Made by a program: the position numbers and the translations under genes. From Melieria omissa (taxonomy: Eukaryota; Arthropoda; Insecta; Diptera; Ulidiidae): 64,000 nucleotides of DNA. The notes under the pieces are model-generated. The model searched no databases. It was not told where the DNA came from and saw only the letters and a program-made list of their open reading frames with translations. Positions 1 to 12,100 of the stretch are shown here, piece after piece. How positions within the stretch are numbered: position 1 is the first letter of the stretch; the number at the start of each line of letters is the position of its first letter. The stretch lies in assembly GCA_963971225.1 (NCBI GenBank), contig OZ020268.1, forward strand, positions 46,302,404 to 46,366,403, in the 5' to 3' direction.

Positions 1-166
1 CGACCGAATCGCACCACAGCTCCGCCGTCGAAGCTGACGCACACCACTGCGCCAACGTCGTTGCCCTGGTGGCGCACCACTGCCGCTCCGCCCACCCAAC
101 GCACCACGGAATCGGCGATACGAAAACCAGCGACCACGAACCCACCACTGACCACCGTAGCGCCGA
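1..166 (+). CDS. trol: trol exon piece: Thr/Pro-rich linker (5' truncated)
   Basis: Frame 1 is open and strongly Thr/Pro/Ala-rich (repeated TTAPP- and [12 protein letters not shown] runs), as expected of a mucin-like, O-glycosylated spacer before the LDLa array. I end it at 166 because the donor GTAGGT at 167 leaves phase 1, matching the phase-1 acceptor at 2200 and making an A|GC Ser codon. The alternative donor at 171 would give phase 2. Its start is outside the window. No family can be assigned from this piece alone, so it rests on composition and phase. Confidence 0.65.
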
Positions 167-3100
167 GTAGGTTTTTTGTGTAAAATTTTTAGCGGGTGGT
201 GGGCTCAAAACGCAACGCAAACGCCGGAAGAATGCAAAATTTGTTGAAAGAGCGAGATCGATAGATCGATGTCGAACTGTTCTGCATGTTTGAGTAGAAC
301 TAGAAAATAATAATAATATTAGTAGTAATAACAGAGTAATTTGCATGTCTTCCTGTGCTGCGGCGAGTTGTTGAAGGGGCGCTCAACGTTGCGTGGAATC
401 TTTGTTGGCGGTGTTCACGAATTGCGAGAATTGTATGACTATATTTTCTTTGGTTATAGTGAATGTTAGGAAATGAAAAAAATAGAAAAAATGAATGATA
501 TCAAAGCAAAGTATGGGAAAATTAATGAATAGAAGTAATGAATAGGAAAAGAAAAAAGGATTTCAAATTTCAGTCTGAAACAAAATATTGCTTATTAAAA
601 TTTTAAGTTTTTTGGGTCTTATGCTATTTGACTTCTAACAAGCACATCAGTTAGAAGAGAAAGGAGGTTTAAGTCCCTCCGAAATTTGTTATTTGTATAT
701 TGCAAACATTTTGTTGGGAGGCAAATACAGTTTGAAACTAGTGTTGGACTCAAAAGATGTCTATGGAACCAAAAAAAATTAATTCTGTGTGCGCCACTGC
801 GCACGACTCTCTTCGTGGCACTCTTACAATGGCTAACAATATTTCCCAGTGAAAGTACTTTCATTCCCAAACACATTCTCCGAATCCACTCTAACTGTAC
901 CAGCTACAAGAATCCCATCGAGAAGGAAACCGTCCAACATTTTCTCTCCGCCTGTCCGGCTCAGTCAAGAAGGAGATGAAAAGTGCTGGGCAAACCAACC
1001 AATTCAAAACTTCGAAGTGCTGCCTTCATTAACCTCTCGACCTGGATATAGGGGCTATATAGTCCAGAAGACAATACATACCTTATAGTATCTACGGTGT
1101 ATAGTAACAAAACGGCGCTAATTGGATGTCAGAACTTAGCCACTCGAACCAACAGAACTAATCACTCTATTGTAACTCACTTTTTTAAGCGGCCTTTTAA
1201 AATGTGGTTTACCAGTTTTAAATGCAACCCTGGGCCATTTTGAATAAAAACAACTGATTGATATATGTTATTATGCAACTCTGTTCATTTTAAAGAACAA
1301 AACAGCTGGCCGGCTACCCTTTCCAATGTGCTTTAGCAATTTCAAATGCAACCCTGGGCCATTTTGAATAAAAAGCAGCTGATTTGTATTAGTTTTTTAG
1401 CAACCCTGTTCCATTTCAAATAATCACGCAATTAATTTTTAAAGCCGTGCTGCTTTCTAAAATGTAATTTTAGTAGCTTCAAATGCAACCCTGTTCCATT
1501 TTCAATAAAAATAGGTGATTCATATTAGTTTTTATATAACCCTTTTCTATTTGAAATCAAAAAAACTGATTTATATCAGTTACTACGCAACCCTGTTCCA
1601 TTAAAGAAAAGCTAATTTTTAAAACCAGGCTACCCTGTCCACTGTACTTTTACCAGCTTCAAATGCAACCCTCTTCCGTGTTAAATTAAAAACCCAGTTA
1701 ATTTTTATTCGTTTTTATGCAACCCTGTTCCATTTTAAATAACAAAAAAGCTGAGGCTACTCCCTCAAATGTACTGTTAACAGTTTAAATCAAAAACAGC
1801 TGATTTGTATCAATTATTATGTAACCCTGTTCCATTTTAAATATCAAAACGGCTAATTTATGTCAGTCATTAGTGAAATTCATACTTTGCTACACATTGT
1901 GAATACCGCCATTATTGAATTCCCGCTACACGTTGCGTTCCCCGGCTCGCTGCGTATTCTAATCATTGCCATTAATCCATTAACTCACTCACCACTCACA
2001 AAGCCACATTACAAAATTTACTTAAATTTCAAAAGCGTTTAAATGTCTTTGGACGTTTCCATTTCGCAACCTCGACCCCATTTACGAAATCACACAGTCG
2101 TCGCTTCCAGTATTTTGTTTTTTGAGAGTTCTATATGTTAAAAGCTCCTTTTATGAAAACGTCATTGACACACGCATAAAATCGAATACTAACTCGCAGG
2201 CGACAACACTTGTCTCGAGCACATCGAATTCGCCTGCCCGAGCGGCGGCTGCATACCGCTCGAGAGCGTCTGCGATGGCATAGCCGATTGCGGACGCCAG
2301 GAGGACGAATCGTACAGTCTGTGCAATTGCAGTAGTGACAAGGTAAGTGCCGGTTCTTGTGGCCACCACCACCAACAGCAAACAACAAAAACAAATGAAT
2401 CAAAAGCAAAAAAATAAAGTTAAGAACTTTGGCAATTTTTTGTTAAAAATTTGTTATAAAAAAGGTCTTAAAAATTAAATTAAAAAAATTCAAAATTTAA
2501 GCTAAACATTTCGAGCTAAAAACTTGTTCAAACACATTTGAAATATATGTTAAATCATTGTATGTGCGCGTGCGCAGTGGAAGTGTTTGAGTGGCGGTGG
2601 CTGCATACCCAAGACGCAAGTCTGCGACGGCAAGCGGCAATGCAAGGACGGCAGCGATGAGACAGTCTGTCGTAAGTACAAAGCCCACTGGCAATTCAAG
2701 TATTTACAGCAAGTCTTAACCCTTCAACGACCAATGGAACGTAATCGATGTGTGGCACACGAAGTTCTTATTCTCTCAAATGTAACAAAATATGTTTTAG
2801 ACTGTAAAGTTTCATGTGCTCGTACATGTTTCTTTGATTGTGAAAGGGTTAAGACAGCATGATTGTATTTTGCATAAATTCTGTAATTTTAGTCTAATTA
2901 TGTTTGTGCGTTTGAATGTATGTAGTGAAGTTGGCATGTGCATGAAAGCAATAACAACTTTGAGAAAAATAACAAAAATTCGTCTAATAAAAGTACCGAC
3001 TTATTGTTGCTTAACCAATAGTCTCGTAGTTGAGCTGAGTAGATCTAATAGTGGACGTAATTGAATTTCTTAGTAGTCAAATAATGAATATTCGTATAAT

Positions 3101-6100
3101 TAGTACCTGAATTATTTGTAGTTTTATTATTGATAGTCTTTATAGTAGCTAACCTTCGAAGTCTACTAATTTATTATTTAATAATTATTTATTTTATATT
3201 TATATTTAATTTTTTTCTATATATATTTTTTTTTTGGTTAAGTATTGTACTGTAAAATTTTTTTTACAAAAATATATTAAAATATGTCAAATATTTATTT
3301 ATAATATTTTTTTAATAATGTTTAATTGACTTATACAAATTTATGCACTTTTAAGCTCTTTGCAACTAATTTTTTTAAAGCTTTACTTATAAATTATAAG
3401 CAAACTTCGAACGACCAATTCAATTCTTCAACGTCTATCACGTTTTACGTATGACGTATGTAAGTCATTTTTCAATGTATTTAACTTCTTCTGAGTCAAA
3501 TTGATTTTATGAAAAAAATTACAAATTTCTTTCTTGACCAAAATTTTTGAAATATTTCCTTAAATGCGGAAACATTTTGTGTATTCTCGAAAGACAAATT
3601 GTTTCTATTCAAAACTTTGTCTTTCCAAAAATAAACTGATATCCCAGGATGCATAGAATATAAATCATGATACAGAAATTACGCAGAGCAAAAATTCAAA
3701 GAATCTTCTCTACAGCTCCAAAGAATCTCTTTAGAAAGAATTGTAAGCAAAACTGCAAAGAATCAGAACGAATTGAACCTGAACTACTAAAAAAAAAATC
3801 TATTTATTTCAAAATATTCTAAACTCCCTTCTTGTTCGTATATATGGTTTTAGTTGCAGGTTTTCTTTACAAATTTGAGACATTTTGTGCCAAAAGACGA
3901 ATTCAAACATTTTTTTCTATGTATTACTTCAGCCAAGTCAAGAACATAAAACCTGCAGTACTCAAATACAAAACTATTCAATTTTACACAAATTTATACT
4001 CTCTTCTCCTTGGAAAATACAGTCTCAATTGCTACTGTTGTTTCAAAATTTGGGACATTATGTCCCAAAAAGCTAACACAAACATGTTTTCTATGTGTTA
4101 TGCACACCAAGTAAAATGAATAAAACTTGAATTACTGAAAAACTAGAAAAATATTAATTTTTGTAAATTCTTAAGTTCCATTTTCTTAAGATATATAGTC
4201 CCAATAGCCAATTTGGTTTCAAAATTTTGGGACATTATTAATAAATTTTTGTATTGCACTTCAGCAACGAAGTTAAAGGAATTAAACTTAAATTAGAAAG
4301 CAGCAATGCTATTGATTGAAAAAAAAAACTGATTATCTTCTCATTGGTAAATATTGTCCCAATTGTCTTTTTTTTTTAACAAATTTCAATTATTTGATAC
4401 AAGAAAGCTGATTCTACGTTTTTTAAACAAACTCCAATTATTCAGTACCAGAAAGCTGGTTGTACAGCGCCATTCAAGTTGCTCACTATCTGAACTATCA
4501 AAACACAACAAACCTTTTAATTTGTACAAAAGTTCCATAATCTCCTTTCAAGATTAGTTTTCCATTTTTAAAACACAAGTACGACGTATTCAACTCGTTC
4601 CATACTTCTCTCTCACCTTCCTTGTAATTTTATTACAATCCATAAATTTTTAACAATATTTTTTTATGCTTCTCGCATATTTTCTATGTTTTCAAAATGT
4701 TTGCAAACTTAAAAAAATTAAACCCATTTAAATTTTCAATAATCATAACCGCCTTGTCACGTGTTGTCGTTAAGCAACTAACCCCACGTTACGCTCACTC
4801 ACTTCACTTCACTCATTCAATTTGACCAAATTCATAAATCTTTTACTATTTTCTTCCATGATTCTCATTTCTCATCTGCTAAACTAGACTTTAATGCCAA
4901 ATATAATAAGAGTCGCCTAAGCAATGAGTGCCTTAGCTTTCAGTACCAATGCGCCGACGGTATCTGCATATCGGGCTATAAGCGCTGCAACGGCATAACC
5001 GATTGTGTCGACGGTTCCGACGAGACAAATTGCCCATTGAATTACGACGACGCCAATTATGGTATACAAAACTCATATTTCGTCACATTTTTCACGTCTG
5101 CCCCCTCTTAATTAAAATAAGCACAACAACAACAACAGCAACAACAAAAACCCATAAATATGCTAAAATTGCGCTCTAACTAACAACAGCTCACGCCGCA
5201 AGTGGCGCACCCACAAATTGTTTGCGTTGAAACGCGCAGCAACTGCACCAGCTCCTTCGCCTAAGAAAGCAATCAACACTAAGATTCCCCTCGTCCTCTG
5301 CCTTCAAGCAAATGTTTTTTACAGAAGTGTTTTCAATAGCGCTGACATAATCTCTCTTTTACACATATCTCTTACATATATACATCAACACATAAATCAT
5401 ACAACAAATTCATCAACATCAACAACAACACCAACATACATCACACAACATTGCCAACATCAACTTGAACATCGACGTCGCCCATGTCTGCATGTGTCTG
5501 TCAGATTTCGAACCGGATCAAACACTCAGTGAATGTGACATTTACGAGTTCGAGTGCGATTACTCACAGTGCATACCGATTGATAAGAAATGCGACGGCT
5601 ATCCCGATTGCGATGACGAAACGGACGAGTTAGATTGTCCACCGTTCACAGGTAAACGGCTTCTAGCGCGCAACTCAGACGCCGCTGAACGAAATTGCAT
5701 GCACAAATAACCGTTGAATACTGAAACGTTAACCCCGATCGGTGCACGATCCAACGCGATAAGCTGTCCCAGGCACAATGCATGACCTTTTACCCTTTTG
5801 ACAAGCCCCAACGAGGTTTTGGTGTACCCAAGCCCGATCCCAGGCAGTGGCAATGGTCTAAAATGGTCTATGGTCCAAAAACGGTGCAATTTTGGGCGAT
5901 CTCACTAAATTTTGTGTTTCTTTCGATAAATTTTGATTAAATTTTGATATTTTGAGGGTACTGACAACGTACTTGAAAAACGTAGTTAGAATTTAGTGAA
6001 CAGTTGGCTTTCATCCATGTCCTGCGATACCTGATGCCAATGTCGATTTATTGGCTTTGTGAGAAATATCGATCGACATCAAAGCCTATGCAGGATACAT

Positions 6101-9100
6101 CGCTATCGATATACTTTTTGAGGCTATTTGAAGAACGTAGTTAGGATTTAGTGAACAGTTGGCGTTCAACAGGTCCAATCGATACCTGATACCAATGTCG
6201 ATTTATTGGCTTTATGAGAAATATCGATCGATACCAAAGCCTATAAAGGATATATCGATATCGATATACTTTCTGAGGCTTAGAATTTTGTTCTAGCGTT
6301 CAACAACTCCAACAGATATAGATGTCAATGATGAGTAATATCGATCGATACCAAAGCCTATGAACTATATATCGGTATCGATATACTTTCTTAGGCTGGT
6401 TAGAGAACGTACTTGAACAGTTGGCGTTCAAAAGAAGTATCGATCGATACCAAAGACTATGAACCATATGTCGATATATTTTTTGAGGGTACTTGATGAA
6501 TGTACTTAGAACTTAGTGAACAGTTGGCGTTCAACAGTGTCCGACCGAAACCTCAATATCGATCCATTGGCTTTATCAGAAATATTAATCAATACCAAAG
6601 CCTATGACGAATATATCGATATCAATATACTTTCTGAGGATCCATTGACCCTATGGGAAATATCGATTGATGCCATAGCCATTTAATTAAATTACAAAAA
6701 TTTAATATTTTATGATCTTACGAACTAAAATATATTTTATCGAAATTATGAAAAATTGTCCAGAAGGAATTTCACTACAGGAAAAAAAATTTCGATTTTT
6801 CAAACAGAATCCTTTTAATGATTATGTCTATTAATTTTTTTATTAAATTGAATTTAAATTTTCTTATAGACTTTAATTTTTGAAAATAATTTTCAATACA
6901 GACGATACAATTTTTTCATCGATATCAATGTTGTTGATCTCGATGTTGATATCGTTAGTTGCTCATAGTTACCTTCAATATCTGACATATTAAAAGTAAA
7001 ATTGTATTTAGGTGACTCTACCAATTAATATTTTTTTAAATGCTTTCACCTGCAAGCTTTCTAAATAACTCTAACCAAAAATTGGTTAAAGCACTTAAAA
7101 AGTTTAAACTTCGGTGATAGCTATAATCCAACACGCCGCTTCGTCTTCACTTTGATTTTTGCCAACACAGACTTTAAAATTATTAATGCTTTCACCACCC
7201 AAGTCACAAACACCTCCAAACACTAAACATTCAATTTCACAACCTCACCCAACACTGACTCACCTCACAATCTTTGCGCTGTATATATGAACAACATTTT
7301 TGCTATTTCACAGAGAACTGTCATGAAAACGAATTCGAATGCGATCAAAATTATTGCATACTACGCGAACAACAATGCAACGGCATCGCCAATTGTAACG
7401 ACGGCACCGATGAGCGCAATTGCACCTTTTGCCGGGACGGTGCCTTTCTGTAAGCCAAATCGAAGCCCGGGACTCACTTGTGGCATTGAGCGAGAAGCGC
7501 ATTGAATTTGCTTTGGTTGGAATGTGGCAGGTCTTCTCAGTAGACATTTGAGTTATTCGGAAGACTGATATGAGTTATTTGAGTAATTAGGCGGTTCAAT
7601 GTTCTACAATCGGATCGAAAGTGTTTAGGAAGTCTTGGTTTTTCCGATATCTTTTTCTTGATTTAGGTTAAGAACCACCTTTTTAATCAATTTTTGTGAT
7701 TTTTGTTACTGAAAAGAGGTAAATTTTAAAGTAGGCGTCTACCAAATATGGGCATGGTCTACTCATTGGCCTCTGATTATTCTAGAATTAGACCGAAACT
7801 GACTAAAACAATGCTTATTTATTCATTCAGTTTAATGACCTTTGAAGAAGAGTTTTCATAGATTTCTTACACATTAGAAAAGCTCATCAAATTAGTAAAG
7901 CTTCATTCAGAAAAAATCGATACCATATTCTTGAGCATTGTCAACCAATCGATCAGTGAGACCCTTCTGAAAGTTTCAGCCTCAAGCATATTCAATGCGC
8001 GCTCCTTTCAATTGAATTTGGTTTAATGAGACTTTATTTTTTTTTTGATAATTCAACATTAAACATCATCAAACATCTCATCATCAACAACACGCACACA
8101 AACACACATGTACAAACAAATGAAATCACCGCACACACTCACAACACACCAAACAAACTCGTCTGACCATTCGATGTCCTTCTGCCCGCGCGATCGACCG
8201 CTCGTCTGTTGTTTTGCGCTCGTGCAATTGTAAAAATATTAATGCAAAAAAAAAAACATAAAGCTGCAACACTGGCGAGTGTTTGGTGCCCAAACAGCGC
8301 TGCAACGGCCAGGCCGACTGCGCCGACGCCAGCGATGAGCTCAACTGTGGTAAGTGAAGCGTCTGTGAAGCCGCTCTGCATGCCATCAATGCGTCAACGG
8401 TTGAGGTAGTCTAATGTTAAGGAATTTTCGTTCTTCTTTCAATACTTTGCTTTTAGTAAAAGTAGCTTTCGACAGTAGTAGAATGTGCCTTAAATATTCT
8501 GCGAGCCCCCTGCCCTCTTCTGCAATTTTATTTATTTATTTAACCCGCAACTAAATGCGCTTATTTTACATTACTCAATTGTTTTTTGCATATATAAATA
8601 ATTTCCACACACACACACACACACATACGCTCACGTCAAAATAACAACAAAAAAGGCGAATGTCCCACGTTGACCATCAAATGTAATGGCACTTGTGTCG
8701 ATTGGAGCCTACAGTGCGACGGCAAAGTCGATTGCAACGACGGTCTCGATGAGTACGAATGCAATGGTAAATCATTATTTAAACTTTTGATTATTTTATT
8801 AAATACGTAGTGAAGAATGAGATATTTTTTCCATGACCTAAAGTCCTCTTTTTGCTATCAAATCGAAATGAAACTTCCAATGTAGCACAGACATTTCCGA
8901 TTTCGAAATACATTATATATCAAAATTGCTCCAAGTACTTTTCGGAACATGAATTGTCTCTTGCCATTGCCACACCTCGCACCAAATCCAATCCATTGCA
9001 AAATTGAAAAAATCCGAGTCTCCATCAATCTGTTCACTCATAAATCCTTAAACCCATTCCTTTTTAAATTATTTCAAAGACAAACGCAAGGCTTTGCATT

Positions 9101-12100
9101 TGCATCTTTCTTATATGAAATTCTCCTCCCATCAGTCTCCCTCCTCAATCTCCGTAAAAATACGAAATTGCCCCAAAAACTGTTCAGAACTTGAATTGGC
9201 TCGTACCATTGCCACACCCTTAGCCAAATGATCCATTGAAAATAAAAAAAAAACATTTTCTGGACCTAATAAATCTCTTTACCTATTAATCTTTTCATCG
9301 ATTTCCTCAAACATATTTCAATTGTTTTAAGATATATACGGAACATTGATTGTCTCTTGTTCGACTCCCCAAAATACCCATTGAACATTAAAAAAACATA
9401 CCTTACTCCTCCTGGACTCTCCATCAATCTCTTTATACATTAAACTCTCCATTCATAATATTAATTTCTCTATCCATCAGTATCTCCAAAAATCCATCAA
9501 TCGTTTCCTTTAAACGTTAATCTCTCTCCATATCTCTTTCTCTCGCTCAACTCGAACTCGTCTTTACTTATGTCCGCAAGGTTTAAGACTCGTTTGTATA
9601 TATGAGCTTTCTTTCAAACTCACATTTATCACATATTTATGAGTGATGGGACGTATTATCATACTTTCAAGAATCGACTAAAGCAGTAATGATACTTTAA
9701 GTAAGATGTTTCTTCTAAAGAATCTAAACTTTAAAAAAGAACTTTTACATTGATATTTGATAATTTTTTAATTTATTATTATCAAAATATCAAAAGAAAA
9801 ATTGTGTTTAATGACAGAATCAAATAACCATATCGTTTTCAATTTGAACTGTTAAAAAGTTGTTATTGCTATTTTAAACGTTTAGACAATGTTTCGAAAA
9901 ACATTTTGACCAAATTATTTTACATTCATCTTTGCATCAAATAGAAACGAAATAAAAAATACTTTAAAAACAGCCGTTCAGGACTAATGGAACATTGTTA
10001 AAAAAAACTTATATAAATTGTTGATTCTTAGGGAAAAAAATATTCGACATCTTAAAGTATCGATATTACAATGTTCGACTTTTAGTAATTCCGAATACTT
10101 TTGTGTACTTTTAATAAATCAAAATCGTTACCACCCAATCATGTCTCTGTGAATCGAGTTTTTACTTTTTTCAACCCATCACTTATATATGTATATATAT
10201 TTTGTCATTTTTTAATCTATTATGGTTTTGTATCATTAACATTTGTTATTTATTTTTATTTAATTTCATAAAACAAAAATCTGTACACGTCATTAACCCA
10301 TCGTCTGCGTTACTTGTTTATATGTTTGTGTGTCTGTGTTTGTCTATTCTCCGGCACCATAACACAATCACCCCCTCAAAATAAACTGCGAACTGTTGCG
10401 AAAACACTATGCACCACTGCAATACAATTACAACAACAATAGGTCACGACAGTGACAATGAAATACACATTTCGAGCAAGACCTGCCTGCCGGATCAGTG
10501 GCAATGCGACAACTACGAATGCATCAACGCAGACTTTCTCTGCGATAAGCGGGAAGATTGCATCGACGGCTCCGACGAATCGCCCAGGCAGTGCAAAAAA
10601 CAGGGTAACATTCTCATACAATACACACATTAGATTTTATGCCACCATACCCCTGTAGTGCGAACGAGTTTCTCAATGTCTGTACAAAATTTTTCATTAT
10701 TTTATTTAATATTTATTAAGTCAAAACTCTCACTTGATTATAAACTATTTCGAAACGTATGGCCACAGGTTAGTATCTAAATTATATCAGTTTACTGTTA
10801 TCTTGTAAAAATCGTTTCGTATTGTATATAACTAGAACAGACAAACCAATATACGTATTGCTGTTATCGCTAACCATTTGAATGGTTACTGCCAATGCTT
10901 TTCACATTACTATATTCAACGCAACATCGCTGCACTCAACACTAACGCAAACATTTACAATTTCCTTCTCTTTCTCTCTCTATTTCTCTATTACGCCAAC
11001 CATCTCTTTTTGCCATGCCCATTTTACACGCATTTCATTGCTTGTGCGCGCCGTTCTAATGGCCGAAACACGCTCGATCATTGCAATGCATAGAAACCAC
11101 ACGCCACTCACCCGACGACTGCACGAGCGATCAATTCTTCTGCGACGACGACTGTCATCACAACTCGATACGTTGCAACGGCTATGCCGACTGTACCGAC
11201 GGCAGCGACGAGCAAAATTGTCCCTACCCCTATGCGACCACACGCCGTCCCCAACCGATCTATCCGTGTCCGGAACGTACCTGCCCGAACGGTAAATGCT
11301 ACTCGGAGAGCGAACGCTGCGATGGCTCGCGCGACTGCGACGACGGTTCCGATGAGTCCAACTGTAAGTCAACTATTGGCATAGCTAAATGGTGAAAAAA
11401 TTATGCAAAAGTCAGCCTAAAAGTATGTCAATCGAAATTAACTGAAAAGTATTAGAGGTTGCCGGCAACTTGAGATTTGGTATATAGCTATAAGTAGAGA
11501 CCGTTTGGGGGGTTTTGAGATTGAAATATGACTTTTTTGTGGTGTTTTCTGGATTAGATGTTCATGAATTATGAAAGCGACTTGCATATAAAACGTAAAA
11601 ATATATTATTTAAAATTAAAAAGTTATATATTTTAAAAGATTAACACAGTCGCGTTAAATCCTTGAAACTACACTCTGTTGCAAAATTATACGAACACTC
11701 AAAAATCGTCAATAAGTCGAGAGCCAAGATATGTTTTAAAAAAATTTCTTCTATGAATATTTGGGAAGATCAAGGGAATATATTTTTGCGAACTAAAAGT
11801 GAAGTAGTTGTAATAATTACTTTCATAAAAGAAAAAATACTGAAATGACTTGTTGCAAAATTATACGAACACTACAATTTTTAACCTAAAAGAAAAGAAA
11901 AATTAAGAAAGTAAGAGGTTTTTTATCTTAGTAATTCATTTGGCACCCTTTTGCTTTAATTAGTTCCAAAATTTCTATTTTTTTCATACTTTAAAACAAA
12001 GTTTCTAATAAATTTTGGTCCACGTTGGACTAGGCTTCTAAATTTTACATTTGTAACTCGTCAGTTCTATTGAATTACCGATTTTCGGCATAAATCTGGC

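Larger units (their letters stand above)
167..2199. other. intron with LINE remnant and tandem repeat
   Basis: AT-rich intron. It holds a decayed LINE 3' coding fragment (about 686-1090) and a diverged tandem repeat (about 1220-1870). I see nothing else coding in it. Confidence 0.6.

Noticed and set aside
169..172. Donor AG|GTTTTT at the end of the first exon
   Set aside because: Gives phase 2, incompatible with the phase-1 acceptor at 2200. GTAGGT at 167 fits.
1220..1870. Possible CRISPR-like array
   Set aside because: Units are long, diverged and without constant short repeats or unique spacers, in a eukaryotic intron.
7430..7449. Earlier donor G|GTGCCT in the LDLa 5 exon
   Set aside because: It would remove GAF and break LDLa 6. 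The GTAAGC donor at 7450 gives a perfect six-Cys module.
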